Below are positions 48,319 to 59,480 of a stretch of 64,000 bases of DNA, one piece after another. The position numbers and the translations under genes are program-made. Source of the DNA: Cymodocea nodosa (lineage: Eukaryota > Streptophyta > Magnoliopsida > Alismatales > Cymodoceaceae); NCBI GenBank assembly GCA_036874045.1, contig CM072342.1, positions 9,139,501 to 9,203,500 on the forward strand, in the 5' to 3' direction. The notes under the pieces are model-generated. The model did not search any database. It was not told where the DNA came from and worked only from the letters and a program-made list of their open reading frames with translations. The number at the start of each line of letters is the position of its first letter. The first letter of the stretch is position 1.

Positions 48319-49870
48319 GTCATGTTGAAATTAAGACTTTTGGTACCTATATCTTCTTGGGTCCATCACTGTTAGTCCTCTGTATACTAAACCTATTGCC
48401 TTTTGGTAGCCATATAGACGTAGATCTCTTCTTAATGATAAACATAGTTGTGCCATTTTTATAAGATCTAATTTTTCCACCACAGTAAGGGATTTCCTGT
48501 GGTACAGTATATCCTAGGCCAAATTTGCTTCCTCCTATTCTTTGAGATCCTATTATTTTGTTTAAGCTATTTTCACCTTTAGTAAATTTACATACAGTTT
48601 TCTTCAAATCAGTAACTTCTGATAACAGATTTTTATTTTCTTCTTTCAGATCAAAATTTTTACAATTATAGTTATCCATTTTAGTCTTTAATTCCCTATT
48701 ATCAACTAAGGCTTTTTCTAGTTCAGCAAAAACATCTTCTAGATAGGAATTTAAACTCTTTAATTCTTTCTTGTACTTCTTACATTTTATATATAAGTTA
48801 TCTACTATATAGAGAAGACTATCTATATCTACATCATCATTTTCTTTTTCCGAGCAATAGGGAGATGTAGAGCATACCTCTTCTACAGCAAAGCACACGT
48901 TTGCAGATGCCTCCTCATCTGAGTCTGATGAGTTACTAGATAAACTGCTGTCATCTCAAGTGGCTTTCAATGCCATTTTCTTCTTGTTCTTCCTTTTCCA
49001 TTTCTATTTGTCCTCCTCCTGTTGAAAAAGGACAGTAAAGTTGAATGTGTCCCAATTTCTTGCTCTTGTAGCATGTAGGGACTTTTGATTTTGAGGAGCT
49101 AGCTTTGCCTCCTTGTCTCATCATCCTTCTAAAGTTCCTGGCCAATAGTAACACTTCATCCTCATCCGAGCTTAGTTGATCTTCTATTGAGGGAAAAACT
49201 AGTTCTTTCTTTTTCTCTACTTTCTTTCAGTGACTCCTTCTTCTTCTTTCCATTCCTTCATTTGGACTTCATGGGCTAGAAGGTTTCCCAACAGATCTTC
49301 AACTGAATAGTTATTCAGTTCCTTTGAATCCTGTATGGAAGTAGACTTCTGCTTCCATTCAACTATCAGGCTCCTTAGGATCTTTTGTACTTGTTCACGA
49401 TTAGAGAAACTCCTCCTAAGGCCTCTTAGTTCATTCACAATTTCTATGAACCTAGAAAACATTTCAGTGATACTTTCTTTTTCGAGCATTTTGAATAATT
49501 CATATTTTCTTAACAAAATGCTAATTTTAGTATCTTTAACTTGGTTGGTTCCTTCATATGTAATTTGAAGGATCTTCCAAGCTTCATGAGAGAATTTACA
49601 AGTAGATATTTTATTATATTATTCACTAGTTAGTGCATAGTAAATGGAATTTAGCCCACGAGCATCCATCTGGATTATTCTTTCATCCTCCTCAGTCTAG
49701 TCACTTTCATGACTGATTGGAGTTGGTGTTCCATGTACAACCATTCTCCAAAGCTTCACATCTGTACTCCTGAGAAAGCACTCCATCCTATTTTTCCAGT
49801 AGCTATAATTGCTACCATCAAAGAGGGGAGGTCGATGGATATTCTGACCCTCTATAGTGTGGAAAGCCAT
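48319..49870 (-). pseudogene. Copia gag of the family-3 element
   Basis: The start is the ATG at 49868-49870, MAFHTIEGQNIHRPPLFDG, then YWKNRMECFL. KYELFKMLEKESITEMFSRF is in the open segment 49217-49516. The zinc knuckle (49070-49030) reads CYKSKKLGHIQLYC, with the second Cys replaced by Ser. A long coiled-coil region (48347-48898) leads to the protease. Stops occur near 49700, 49610 and 49216 and a frame change near 48950. Confidence 0.85.
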
Positions 49871-49908
49871 GATCTCAGATGGTTAAATCTATTAATGAGA
49901 TCAACCTT

Positions 49909-49920
49909 GCTCTAATACCA
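49909..49920 (-). other. Primer binding site of the family-3 element
   Basis: The minus strand reads TGGTATTAGAGC two bases after the 5' LTR end, one transition from the initiator tRNA-Met site of the other elements. Confidence 0.88.
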
Positions 49921-49922
49921 AT

Positions 49923-51396
49923 TGTTAGGACCTTAAGGCTTACCAGGGGGGTGAATGGTAAAAATTTGTTTCTTAACAATTTAGAGGTAGTATAATGTAA
50001 AGTGACAGCGAGCATATAATAAGGAAATCACATAGAGATTTTAGGTGGTTCACCACTAACGGCTAGTCCACCCCCAAGGGATACTTGAGCTTCACTAAAC
50101 TCTTGCAAACGTACAGTCACTTAGTTTAAGGTTTAAGCAAGAACCAACTAGCCATTCACTTGAGCTTCCTTATCGAAGCTTCAATCAATCCTTTCACTGA
50201 AGTTTTAATCCGTGTACTTCAGTAAACACTATCTTGTGAATAATAGAGTTGAATGTGTGATGAACTTCTGCAATTTGATCTGCAAGTGTTGAAGATTATT
50301 TGATCTCTAAAGCTTTTGTTTTGTTGAGCTTGGTGTGAGTATATGTATGAGCAAAGCATTGCTTAAATCCGTTGTCTGTATTTTGTATATATACCTGATA
50401 TGTACAACGATCATATTTTCTTCCAACGGATGTATTCTACTGTACTTGATTAGACTCCAGTCCCAATATAGTAAGTTACCGTTCAGAAAATCGTTTCAAG
50501 ATATCTTATTGATTTTCCTATCCTTTTAGATAGTTAGCTATGCAACTCTCCGAAGAGTATCTGTAACTCACCGAAAGATCGCTCAACCTTTACTACTAGG
50601 TAGGATTCCAGAATATTTATTGTGAGCTGCCATTCAATCGGATACTTATAACTGTAACTCACTGAACAGTTATATACCTATTGGATAGTTTGTCTTTGTT
50701 AACTTTCCGATTACTTTAATTCAGGACGTGCATAAAGGCTGTCTTAAGTTTCGGATGGTTATCCCTGTAACTCACTGAAACGCTTCAGGATTTCAGATAG
50801 TTATCTTTCTAACTCTCCGAAAACTTATTTGTACTTCTTTTTGGAATTCTACACGTGGGAAATTCAATGATTTAAGTTTCAGATGATTATCCCTGTAACT
50901 CACCGAAACGCTTCAGGATTTTGGATAGTTAACTTTCTAACTCTCCGAAAACTTATTTGCACTTCTTTCTGGAATTCTACACATGGGAAATTCAATGACT
51001 TAAGTTTCAGAAAGTTATACCTATAACTTATCGAAAAACTCAAATAGTTATCTAACTCTCCGACAAGTCCTTTAAGCTTTCGTTCTATATTTTTGCGCGT
51101 GGTTTATTAAATGACTTAACTTTCGGATAGTTATACTTGTAACTCTCCAAAAAGTCCTTTAAGCTTCCGAATAGTTAACTCCTTAACTATCTGATCATTC
51201 AATCCTCCTTAACCTGAGAATTACACCTCTTAACTGTTCGAATTTCTGCAGCAGCATATTTTGAGATTTACTACCACTTGTTTGCTGCTTCGATTTGTCT
51301 GTCTTCTGATCTTTTTGCTGTATAGACTAATCCTGATAAATACAATTCAAAACCTTACATTGATTTTTGCATTATCAAAATATAGAGGTCCTTTTA
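49923..51396 (-). repeat. 5' LTR of the nested family-3 element (1474 bp)
   Basis: On the plus strand it starts TGTTAGGACCTTAAGGC and ends GAGGTCCTTTTA. It aligns with 43403-44912 end to end; part of the length difference is a lost CTCGGATAG-type unit near 51045. The same hairpin motifs are present, for example around 51120-51150. Confidence 0.92.
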
Positions 51397-52834
51397 GGAT
51401 CTAGTTCCAGCACCTGAAAATTAGTCCATAATAGGAACAAGGTGGGTATTTAGAAACAAAGTAGATCAAGATGGACATATAGTTAAAAATAAAGCTAGAT
51501 TAGTTGCTCAAGGTTACAAGCAAGAGGAAGGAATTGACTATGATGAAACATTTGCTCCTGTTGCTAGATTAGAATCAATACGAATTTTGTTAGCATATGC
51601 TTGTTATATGGATTTCAAATTATATCAAATGGATGTCAAGACTGCCTTTTTAAATGGATATATAAAAGAAGAAGTGTATGTAAAACAACCTCTAGGTTTT
51701 GAAGATTCAAAACATCCTGAGTATGTTTATAAGCTTAAGAAGGCACTATATGGCCTTAAACAAGCTCCTAGATCTTGGTATGAGAGATTATCTAACTTCC
51801 TTATGGAAAAAGGGTATTCTATGGGAAAGGCAAATCACACTCTTTTTATCAAGAAGATCGAAAAAGATATATTGTTAGTTCAAATCTATGTAGATAACAT
51901 CATATTTGGAGCAACAAATGATAAATTAGTTGAGTCCTTTTCGAAAGACATGACTTATCAATTTGAAATGAGTATGATGGGTGAACTATCATTTTTTCTA
52001 GGATTACAAATTAAGCAATTAGATCAGGGTACTTTTATTTCACAAGAAAAATATACTCAAGATTTATTAAAGAGGTTTGGTTTAGACAACACTAAAACAA
52101 AGAATACACCAATGAGTACTATCACCAAGTTAGATAAAGATGACTCTGGAAAAACTGTAGATGTAAAACAATATAAAAGTATGATTAGTTCATTACTTTA
52201 TTTAACAGCTAGTCGACCAGATATTATGTTTAGTGTGTGTACTTGTGCTAGATATCAATCTAATCCTAAGGAATCACACCTCATTGTTGTTAAACGAATT
52301 TTTAAATATCTATTAGGAACCATCAATTTCGAACTATTTTACTTTAAACATAGTTCTTTAAACTTAGTAGGTTATAGTGATGCTGATTTCGCAGGATGTA
52401 AGTCTGAAAGAAAAAGCACCAATGACACTTGTATATTAGGAAATTCTTTAGTGTCATGGTTTAGCAAGAAGCAAAATTGTGTAGGAATATCTACAACTGA
52501 AGCTAAATATATAGCTGCTGCACTTTGTTGTGCTCAAATCCTATGGATCAGACAAACTTTAATAGATTTTAATTTAGACTATGAACCAACTAAGATTTTC
52601 TGTGATAGTAGTTCTGCAATAAGTTTATCTAAAAATCCTGTCTTACATTCACGAGCAAAACATATAGAAGTTCGACACCATTTTCTAAGGGATAATGTTA
52701 TAAAAGGAAAAATAGTATTAAATTTTGTTCCTACCACAGAACAATTAGCAAATCTATTTACAAAACCCTTAGATGAAAATACCTTTTCAAAATTACGATT
52801 AGAACTTGGTATCTGTAGGTTATCTGATATTTAA
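51397..52834 (+). pseudogene. Copia pol, 3' half: RT and RNase H with YVDN
   Basis: This continues pol from 43402. After a stop at 51421, RT runs with [16 protein letters not shown], then [12 protein letters not shown] and [15 protein letters not shown]. The open segment 51587-52834 covers 415 codons. The catalytic box at 51887-51898 is YVDN: the second metal-binding Asp is Asn, which should abolish polymerisation. RNase H ([27 protein letters not shown]) runs to the end ICRLSDI and looks intact, apart from a lost residue near DTCILGNS. Confidence 0.93.
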
Positions 52835-54053
52835 ATTGTCCTATTCATTACATTTTGGTTTGTTATAAAGGTAGTTTTAGAATTTAATGTCCTTATTATT
52901 TAAAAAACATAAACAAAAACAAAACAAAATATCTATTTTCGAATTACCGTTTTCTAGTAGTTAAGAATTTATGAATTTCTGGTTTTTATTAAAGTCAATT
53001 TATTTAAGAAAAATTTAGAAAAGATTACTTAAGGAAAGTTAATTTAATTCAATATGAGTGCCAATTGTATTTTTGTTACTTATGTATATGCTATTACAGA
53101 GATTTTAACAAGAAAATACATAGAAAGTATGTACTGTTTATTAAAGGAAAGTTATTAACATTCTATTAAAAAAATTAAGTCTTGCGGTTGCCTCTAATTT
53201 AATTTACTGTCTTGTTTCATTTTTTTTGTCTACAATTACTTGAGTAATTAAGTACGTTGAGGGATCTTAAACCCTAGTCACTTAAACCAATTGGTTTGGG
53301 ATGTGTTGACTGAAAACTCATTTTGCACGTAATTCAGATTATATTTTAAAAAAATAAAATTTTTTACCTCTTCTCACTTGTCATTGAGTAACTGGTTATC
53401 TTTCTCCTAAGTAAGCAATTGTGATCACGTAAAAAGATGATATTGTGGGAGGTAATACATAAAGTATATATATATATTTATAAACAAAAAAAAAATGGGG
53501 GCAATGTACTCAAACTTAATTTATTTTCAAGGTCTTATAACAATCCTACCATAATCTGTGCATATAATTTTTGTTATTTTTCCTTGTTATTATCTACTCT
53601 ACACATAATGTACGATATTTATTGTCTTAAGTTTGTGTACTCATTATTGAATTCTTTTAAGTTCCTAAAGGTATATCTCTATGAATTAACTTTTGTAAAC
53701 TGAATTAGATAAAAGCCAAAAAGTCTAAATTGTTAAATCTTCTACTTATTTCTGTATTTAATTCATATTTTTAAAAAAATAAAAATAAATAAATACTAGA
53801 GAGACTCAAATCAATTAAGGGCTTGGCAACCCAATTTAAGTAAGTTAGAGATTCTTTACACTACATTTATGTAGGGGGAGCAATTTCTCATATAATAATT
53901 CAACTCCTATGAACTATTATATGTTTTCATGAAAGAATCTACATAATTTCAGGAAATTAACATTAATTCAGTACATTTCTACACTGTCGGTAAAGTATAA
54001 GCTTTTTAATTCCTAAGTATCTGAATTTTCTGTGATTTTAGAAGACTATATTG
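52835..54053 (+). other. Post-pol spacer downstream of the split Copia pol
   Basis: No gene. It matches 60570-61780 and, inverted, 38970-40080. It contains a polypurine motif GTAGGGGGAGCAATTT (about 53872) and ends abruptly at GAAGACTATATTG, where gag sequence begins. Confidence 0.75.
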
Positions 54054-54258
54054 TTAGTTACGACTCCATATGATACTTGGACTTTTGATGAAAAGGAGCG
54101 AATGACACTGAATGCTAAAGGTTTAAACATCTTGTTTTGTGCTTTATCTCATGATCAATTTAATAAAGTTTCTGCATATCAAACTGCATATGAGATATAG
54201 CATGTATTATAGGTTGCCAACGAAGGTACTAACTAGGTCAAGGAATCTAAGATTAATA
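54054..54258 (+). pseudogene. Copia gag fragment, plus strand
   Basis: The frame reads TPYDTWTFDEKERMTLNAKG and LNILFCALSHDQFNKVSAYQ, with stops at Trp and Gln positions further on, and ends at VKESKIN. It is the piece of gag that should precede 40096. Its first 78 bases are repeated in inverted form at 54316-54394. Confidence 0.75.
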
Positions 54259-54315
54259 GAATAATTGGCAAAATAATTATGGATTAAGTGGTAAGACTAA
54301 TCAGAGTTTATCGAA

Positions 54316-54551
54316 GATGTTTAAACCTTTAGCATTCAGTGTCATTCACTCATTTTCATCAAAAGTCCAAGTATCATATGGAGTCCTAACTAACACTATA
54401 GGATTGCTAATTATATGCCATGTTTGAAATTGATTAACTGAAAGAATACTTTCATCCTATATTTCTAGTAGCCATAATTGCTACCTTCGATCATAGGAGG
54501 ACGATTAGTGGTCTGTCCCTCAGTCATAACTAAGATTTCAGTATTATCCAT
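54316..54551 (-). pseudogene. Copia gag N-terminus, minus strand
   Basis: It starts at the ATG at 54549-54551 (MDNTEILVMTEGQTTNRPPM) and reads toward lower coordinates, with stops and a frameshift, to GTTTAAACATC at 54316. It lies downstream of a primer site and LTR of the same strand. It ends where the plus-strand fold-back copy stands opposite. Confidence 0.7.
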
Positions 54552-54632
54552 TTTAAACAGATGATCCTAAGAAAAAGATAGAAAAAATTGATTCCTAAAT
54601 AGAAAAATAAAAGCTCTTAATTAAGATAAGAT

Positions 54633-54644
54633 GCCTTGATACCA
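54633..54644 (-). other. Primer binding site of the minus-strand family-1 element
   Basis: The minus strand reads TGGTATCAAGGC, two bases after the LTR end at 54647. It differs slightly from the tRNA-Met site used by family 2. Confidence 0.8.
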
Positions 54645-54646
54645 AT

Positions 54647-55589
54647 TGTTGGATCGTCTATATCACAAGAGGGGGGTGAATTGTGTTTTTAATAATTAAA
54701 ATACCAGCGGATAAAACAAGAGCACAAAACACTCGTAAACGAAATTCTATTCTTTATAATCTTTAAAGACAGAATTTACAATATCTTTTCAGCTCAATTC
54801 CCTTCTTGAAAGTTTTGATACAGTAATGTTTGATATACAATTCAAATAGAAAAAGAAAAACTCTTATTCAAAACTAATTTTGAATTATATAAAACCTGAT
54901 CTTTATGCACACAGCTTCTATATCTCTTCTTCTCTAGTTGTCGAATTTCCAGACTTCTTGCGTTTGCAGCTCCTTTTCTAAAATATCTTAGAATTTCGAA
55001 CCTCTTCTGATATTGGAGAATTTTTCAAAATATGAATATTCAAACTTAACTTTTTAGTTAGGGATCCAGATTGAGTATTCAGACTTGGTTTTTAAGATTG
55101 GGATCCTTTGTTGTAAAGTAGCTCATACTCTTTATTAGTAGTCGAACTATGTTTTCACGTTCAGCATGTTCATCCACTTAATCCACAATCCATAATCCAC
55201 GTACTAATTTTTTTCTTTAATCTAAATTACTATCTTTTTGAGTTTCCACTTTCTCCACTATCATTTTGAATTTCCACGATCTCCACTCGTAGATTCACCG
55301 AGACTTTATCTTCCTAGAGTCTTATAGAATATCTTCTAAGTCTTTGATTTAGTCAAACACTTATCCTTTAAGTCTTGTAAAAACTTGAATACTTATCTAT
55401 AACTCTTCGAGTTTTTGCACCTACAAAACACGTGACTAAACATAGCAAACTTATATGTTCGTTAGTCATTTTATAAAACTCGAAGAGTTATCTATCCATG
55501 CGTATAGAAACTCAAACAGTTATCTAACTATTCGATTTTCATTACCGAACGCACATGGAAAACACGTGACAACTTAAAACATTAAAAAC
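54647..55589 (-). repeat. Family-1 5' LTR, interrupted (943 bp present)
   Basis: In plus orientation it begins TGTTGGATCGTCTATATC and aligns with 55590-56533, then stops at ATTAAAAAC exactly where the next LTR starts. The part expected after that point is absent from this place. It is the 5' LTR for the gag at 54316-54551. Confidence 0.8.
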
Positions 55590-56733
55590 TGTAGGTTCGT
55601 CTGTATTACAAGAGGGGGGGTGAATTGTGTCTTTAATAATTAAATACTAGCAGATAAAACAAGAGCACAAAACACTCCTAAATGAAATTCCATTCTTTAT
55701 TTAAATATAGAATTTACAATATCTTTTTAGCTCAATTCCCTTCTTGAAGGTTTTGATACAGAAATGTTCAATATACAATTCAAATATAACAATAAAGTCT
55801 TATTGAAAACTAATTTTGAATTGTGTAAAACCTGATCTTTCTTTGTCTTTGCTCAGCTTTTGTATCTCTTCTTCTCCAATTGTCGAATTTCTAGACTTCT
55901 TGCGTTTGCAGCTCCTTTTCTGAAATTGCTTGGAATTTCGAACTTCTTTTGATGTTGGAGAACTTTTCAGAATATGAATATTCAAACTTAACTTTTCAGT
56001 TAGGGATCCAGATTGAATATTCAGACTTGGTTTTCGAGATTGGGATCCTTTGCTGTAATGTAGCTTGTACTCTCTATTTGTAGTCGAACTCTATTGTCTT
56101 TCACGTTTAGCATGTTCATCCACTTAATCCATAATCCACGTACTAATTTTCTCTTTAATCCAAATTACTTTCTATTTGAATTTCCACTTTCTCCACTAAC
56201 ATTTTGAATTTCCACAATCTCCACTTTGTAGATTCACCGAAACTTTATCTTCCTGGAGTCTTGTAGAATATCTTCTAAGTCTTCGATTTAGTCGAACACT
56301 TATCTATACCTCTTCGAGTTTTTGCACCCGCAAAACACGTGACTAAACATAGCAAACTTATCTATTCATTAGTCATTTTATAAAACTCTAACAGTTATCT
56401 ATCCATGCGCATAAAAACTCGAACAGTTATCTAACTATTCAATTTTTCATTACTGAACGCATATGGTAAACACATGACAACTTAAAACATTAAAAACACA
56501 CGTGTAGATAACTTAACTATACGAGTTTTTAACATAAAGTATTCGACAAAAACGAGATGTTAACTATCCGAAAGTTTAACTATTGTAAATCTAACTCTTC
56601 GGAAATCTTTAATTTATCCAACATAAAAATGAAACTTTCTGATAATCTGTTAACTATTATACTTAGAGAATATTATGTAGACTTATTTAAAAACATTAAT
56701 AAAACATATATCATCAAAATTAAATACCTAACA
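55590..56733 (-). repeat. Family-1 3' LTR inserted in another LTR (1144 bp)
   Basis: It has TGTAGGTTCGTCTGTA at the left and AAATACCTAACA at the right on the plus strand, so in element orientation it is TGTTAGG...CCTACA as in 21110-22366. A polypurine tract follows at 56734 (ATCTCCCCCTTTTTGATGAT on plus). It contains CGAACAGTTA, two bases, TAACTATTCA at 56420-56441. Confidence 0.87.
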
Positions 56734-57057
56734 ATCTCCCCCTTTTTGATGATGTCAAAACCTAATAAGTCACATAATTTATATCTCCCCCATTTTGGCA
56801 TTATAAAAAAGTAAACAAACTATTTTCTCCCCCTTTAGGAAGTTAAGCAAGTTAAATGTAAGGAAGGAAATCTTACCAAGTATATATTAATCAAAATGAT
56901 AGTTTCAAACATACATAAAATTTATGGATTAAGCATAAACTATTTAAACATAAACTGTGAAAAATAATCACGTAACGTTAAAATCAGTAAATAGTTGACA
57001 TAATAGTTTTGGTTACAAATTACAAAAAATAAATCATGTAATACATAATTTGTATAA
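56734..57057 (-). other. Polypurine tracts and 3' untranslated region
   Basis: In element orientation AAAAAGGGGGAGAT abuts the LTR; AAAATGGGGGAGAT and AAAGGGGGAGAAAA lie further upstream (near 56785 and 56830). The order is the same as at 21007-21109. Confidence 0.85.
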
Positions 57058-59474
57058 TCACAAGCCTCTTTGTCTTCGAAAAATATCAATCAGAGTATCT
57101 GAAATTTTCTTTGCAATTTTTGTACTAACTCTATTTATCTGATCAAGTAATGCTTGATCTAAATCATTTTGAGAAACTTGTGATGGTTGTTGTAAAAATT
57201 CAGTATGTATGTCTGTATCTATACCTATATGTATTTTTGTATGTAGAACTTGTATAACTATATGTATATCTTGTTGTATATCTATATGTTGCTGTGTTTC
57301 TGTAAGTTGTGTGGATTGTTGCTGTTACTGCTGTGACTATGTTAGCCAATCCTATTGTTGTTGTTGTCTGAGGACAAGTGTATCTGCTTCCTGGTATTTT
57401 TGGAGTTCCTTTGCAGAGAAAGATCTTGACTTTAATCTTTTCTGTGGCCAAGGTGTAATATCTGTTTGACTTGCCACAATTCTCAAAATTGTATCACCAT
57501 AAAATAATTTACTCTGCAAATGTAAGATATGAGAAACAAAAATATGATACCAGTTCACCTGTATATGGTTTATTAATGCATATGTAGCATAAAGACAACA
57601 TCTGCCAACTTCTGCACCACAACCAAACCTCTGAAACAATGAAGTATGTAGTATTTTTTGTAATAAAACGTGCTTGGCCATTTAAGTCATTTAGTAACCT
57701 CAATGGTTTGTTGGCAATTGGATCTTTGGCTAAAGTTTGAATGTCCCATCCCAAATGATAAACCTGTTTTCTTTCTGATAATTTAACTCCTTAATTTTTC
57801 AGATCAAGTACTTGATAAAGTAAATCGGGAGTTAAATATATGTCATTTTCTTGTATATTGGAAACAGGAATACCGTCTTCCACTGTTAAGTTTGAGTAAA
57901 AACAACTGATAAATTCGGGTATAACAAGATGGCCTAGCTGTTGTGGAAGTAGAGTCAACAAGCCTTGAAATTCAAACATTTCTTGTATATGTGCCATTCC
58001 TTCAAACTTAACTGGTCTTGAGTATAAAACTGTAAAAGTTTTATATGTTTGAAATTTGTCATAACAGGAACTATTTCTAAACCATAATAATGTATTTTCA
58101 TGTAAACTCTATTCAGGATTAGGTATTTTCCTATCATGATGTTTTGATCTGGGAGTTGTTTCAAAATTATCAGCAGCATCTATATTTTCAAATCTTTTAG
58201 AATTGGTGGAATTTCTATCAAAACTAGTATAAATGTTTGAAATATCTATTATTGTCATATCAATAATCTGCTGAAATTCTTCTATTTGTTCTTCTGGAAA
58301 CATTTCAATAGCAATAGTATCTATATCAATTTGTCTATCAGCAACATGTATGTCTATAATTGATCTATACAACAACTGTCTTTTATGAAAGAATGTTCTA
58401 TATCTGTCTGTATAATAGAATCATCTTGTATTTCTGAAATTTCTATTCTTGAGACATAGGTAGTATGATATTCAATCTGTAACTATGTATGTTGTTGATT
58501 ATATACATTTATCAACAAGTATACTATATACTGTAACGAACATAACCATATATATAAAGTGTAGTATAAGCAACTGTACCAAAATTCAAATGTCTCTGTT
58601 CGAGATATAGTAATAGGAAGAATATCTGTACATTCCTCTTCAGATGAAATATCATCTATATTCATAGACTTAGTGTCTATATCATCAAAAATATCATCAC
58701 AATTGATATCATCTATATATGTATCATCAAAATTTCCTACATGTTTTTTTCCGTAGGAAAAGAATGTGTACTTGCAGTATGATGTGAAAAACTATCTATT
58801 GTATTAAAAGATACATTATGCACTAATGTGACACAATACCTTAGAGTGTATGCTTGTAAACCAATATTGTTCACATCTGTTGGGATTCCTGACAAAAATG
58901 TCTGTCCAGCCTCTACAATGGAACATAGTTTTCCATTTTTTTTTCACTGATTCTTCTTTTTGCTGCAATATTCCTTGTACACCTGTAGTTAGTCCAAAAT
59001 ATTCAATTCTCTTTTTCTTTTTCTGACTATATGTCTGCAGTGTTTTAGGTTGTTCAGGAGGTTCTAAAATTGTCTTAATTTCTCCTATTAAAGGCACTTG
59101 GGGTCTTGATGGTCCTTCACTATGATGCCTAGGTTGTAATAATGGAATATAGAGTTTTAAGCTCTCCCCCTCTGCCATTTTAATTTGATAAACTCTTTGT
59201 CCTTCACTTCGAAGGCCCATTTTGCTAATGGCAGTTTTCTGTTCATTTATGTACTGTTGAATGTCATCTAAAATAGTTGGGGGAAAATAATGTTGGGAAT
59301 ACAATGTTTCTAATTCCCTATCTGCATTTTCTATCATTGGTCCCCATTTCTTTCCATAATAAGTGATAGACTATACCGATGTCTCTGGTGCATGTCTAGA
59401 ACTTACAACCGCAGGGTTAGGTTGTAAATTTATTTTCCATAGTTGTAATGCGAAAAGTTCAGTCTATTTTAGTC
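57058..59474 (-). pseudogene. Additional ORF of Sirevirus family 1, minus-strand copy B
   Basis: The minus-strand frame ends FRRQRGL with TGA at 57058-57060. Reading from 59474: MIENADRELETLYSQHYFPP (59337), the coiled LRSEGQRVYQIKM, a hydrophobic stretch FEFWYSCLYYTLYIWLC with LQYIVYLLINVY (about 58510-58590), an acidic region, and the C-terminal domain (57352-57997) with TPDLLYQVLDLKN, HIQVNWYHIFVSHILHLQ and SKLFYGDTILRIVA. The tail is Gln-rich with a THTDI-like repeat. Frameshifts lie near 58740, 58940 and 57650. The first about 60 codons are missing because RT sequence of the opposite strand begins at 59481. Confidence 0.85.
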
Positions 59475-59480
59475 TTTTCC

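Larger units (their letters stand above)
43403..51396 (-). mobile_element. Complete nested Sirevirus family 3 (8.0 kb), minus strand
   Basis: Two LTRs (43403-44912 and 49923-51396) flank, on the minus strand, a primer site, gag, pol with all domains, and polypurine motifs. It splits the Copia pol frame precisely: GTATGGGAT resumes as GATCTAGTTCCA. The duplicated target is GGATT (43398-43402) and GGATC (51397-51401), one transition apart. No additional ORF is present. The LTRs differ at several percent of positions by eye, and pol has a few stops, so it is not young. Confidence 0.93.
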
